DNA of 64,000 bases from Roseomonas mucosa (GTDB taxonomy: Bacteria > Pseudomonadota > Alphaproteobacteria > Acetobacterales > Acetobacteraceae), in assembly GCA_945878375.1 (NCBI GenBank), contig CAMDWG010000002.1:310001-374000 (forward strand), read 5' to 3'. Positions 63,882 to 64,000 of the stretch are shown piece after piece. Numbering within the stretch: position 1 is the first letter of the stretch; each line of letters starts with the position of its first letter. The notes below the pieces were generated by a model. The model was given only the letters and a program-made list of their open reading frames with translations. It had not been told where the DNA came from and did no database searches. Both the position numbers and the translations under genes were made by a program.

Positions 63882-64000
63882 ATGACAGAACAGCCAAAGC
63901 GCCAGATCATTGCGTCGCGCATCCTCGAAGTGGATGGCAGGCCAGATTTCAGGATCGATATCGCTCAGCCCTACCGGGAGCCAGATGGTGTCAGTTGGCG
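63882..64000 (+). CDS. Unknown protein, 3' truncated by the window edge
   Basis: Reads MTEQPKRQIIASRILEVDGR and continues open to base 64000 (about 39 residues visible). The start follows the upstream stop by six bases, with AAGAG as a possible ribosome-binding site. The fragment is consistent with a small beta-rich soluble protein; DUF6968-like proteins begin similarly, but that is only a faint recollection. If the upstream gene is a toxin, this would be the natural position for its immunity protein; this is inference. Confidence 0.5.
   Translation, partial: MTEQPKRQIIASRILEVDGRPDFRIDIAQPYREPDGVSW

Overview
The window is GC-rich (around 70% by eye), densely packed chromosomal DNA from an alphaproteobacterium. 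Gene content (two gamma-glutamyltransferase paralogues, many amidases and amidohydrolases, a TauABC-type transporter) and gene order (tpiA-secG-pyrG-eno-ftsB; mltB-rlpA-dacC-tmk-holB-metG-tatD) fit the Acetobacteraceae, most likely a Roseomonas-like genus. The genus is an inference from style and content. No CRISPR array, transposase or integrase is visible.

Layout. 1-2047: the two ATPases of an oligopeptide/dipeptide ABC transporter, the first cut by the window edge. 2163-7810: M48 lipoprotein protease, exported gamma-glutamyltransferase, YraN, YifB and an acetylpolyamine-deacetylase-like protein. 7820-7922: a double palindromic element. 7967-12479: four tightly coupled genes (M20 deacylase, N-carbamoyl-amino-acid/allantoate-type hydrolase, M81/MlrC-type peptidase, GNAT). 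12454-14870: an RpiR regulator, KDPG aldolase and KDG kinase, forming a lower Entner-Doudoroff/KDG operon. 14914-18152: a small coiled-coil protein, DUF3429 protein, CorC/HlyC-type membrane protein, xanthine phosphoribosyltransferase and CsaA. 18323-22804: SDR, a second (cytoplasmic) gamma-glutamyltransferase flanked by inverted repeats, an amidase and a stand-alone Lrp ligand-binding domain. 23108-27406: an RND efflux pair. 27491-31463: TPP enzyme, TIM-barrel isomerase and enolase-superfamily enzyme in one operon.

31572-37829 is the most distinctive accessory block: GntR regulator, allophanate hydrolase split into two overlapping genes, a nitrate/taurine-type ABC transporter and a PuuE/cyclic-imidase-like hydrolase. 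Together they suggest uptake and stepwise hydrolysis of a ureide or cyclic imide as nitrogen source. This block directly follows trpE, where trpGDC would often be found. 

37835-46281 holds housekeeping genes: trpE and ppiD on the minus strand, then tpiA, secG, pyrG, a 55-residue membrane protein, eno and ftsB on the plus strand. 46312-52140: M24 peptidase, EamA transporter, ABC-F protein, methyltransferase and MazG. 52385-54451: a subtilisin-like protease with an RTX-like C-terminus and an AT-richer leader. 54912-62938: a compact eight-gene minus-strand operon (mltB, rlpA, dacC, tmk, holB, metG, tatD, MBL hydrolase). 63033-63122: tRNA-Ser(TGA), followed by a degenerate direct repeat of its 3' flank and a small lower-GC pair of unknown genes (63441 to the edge) that looks like the start of an accessory island.
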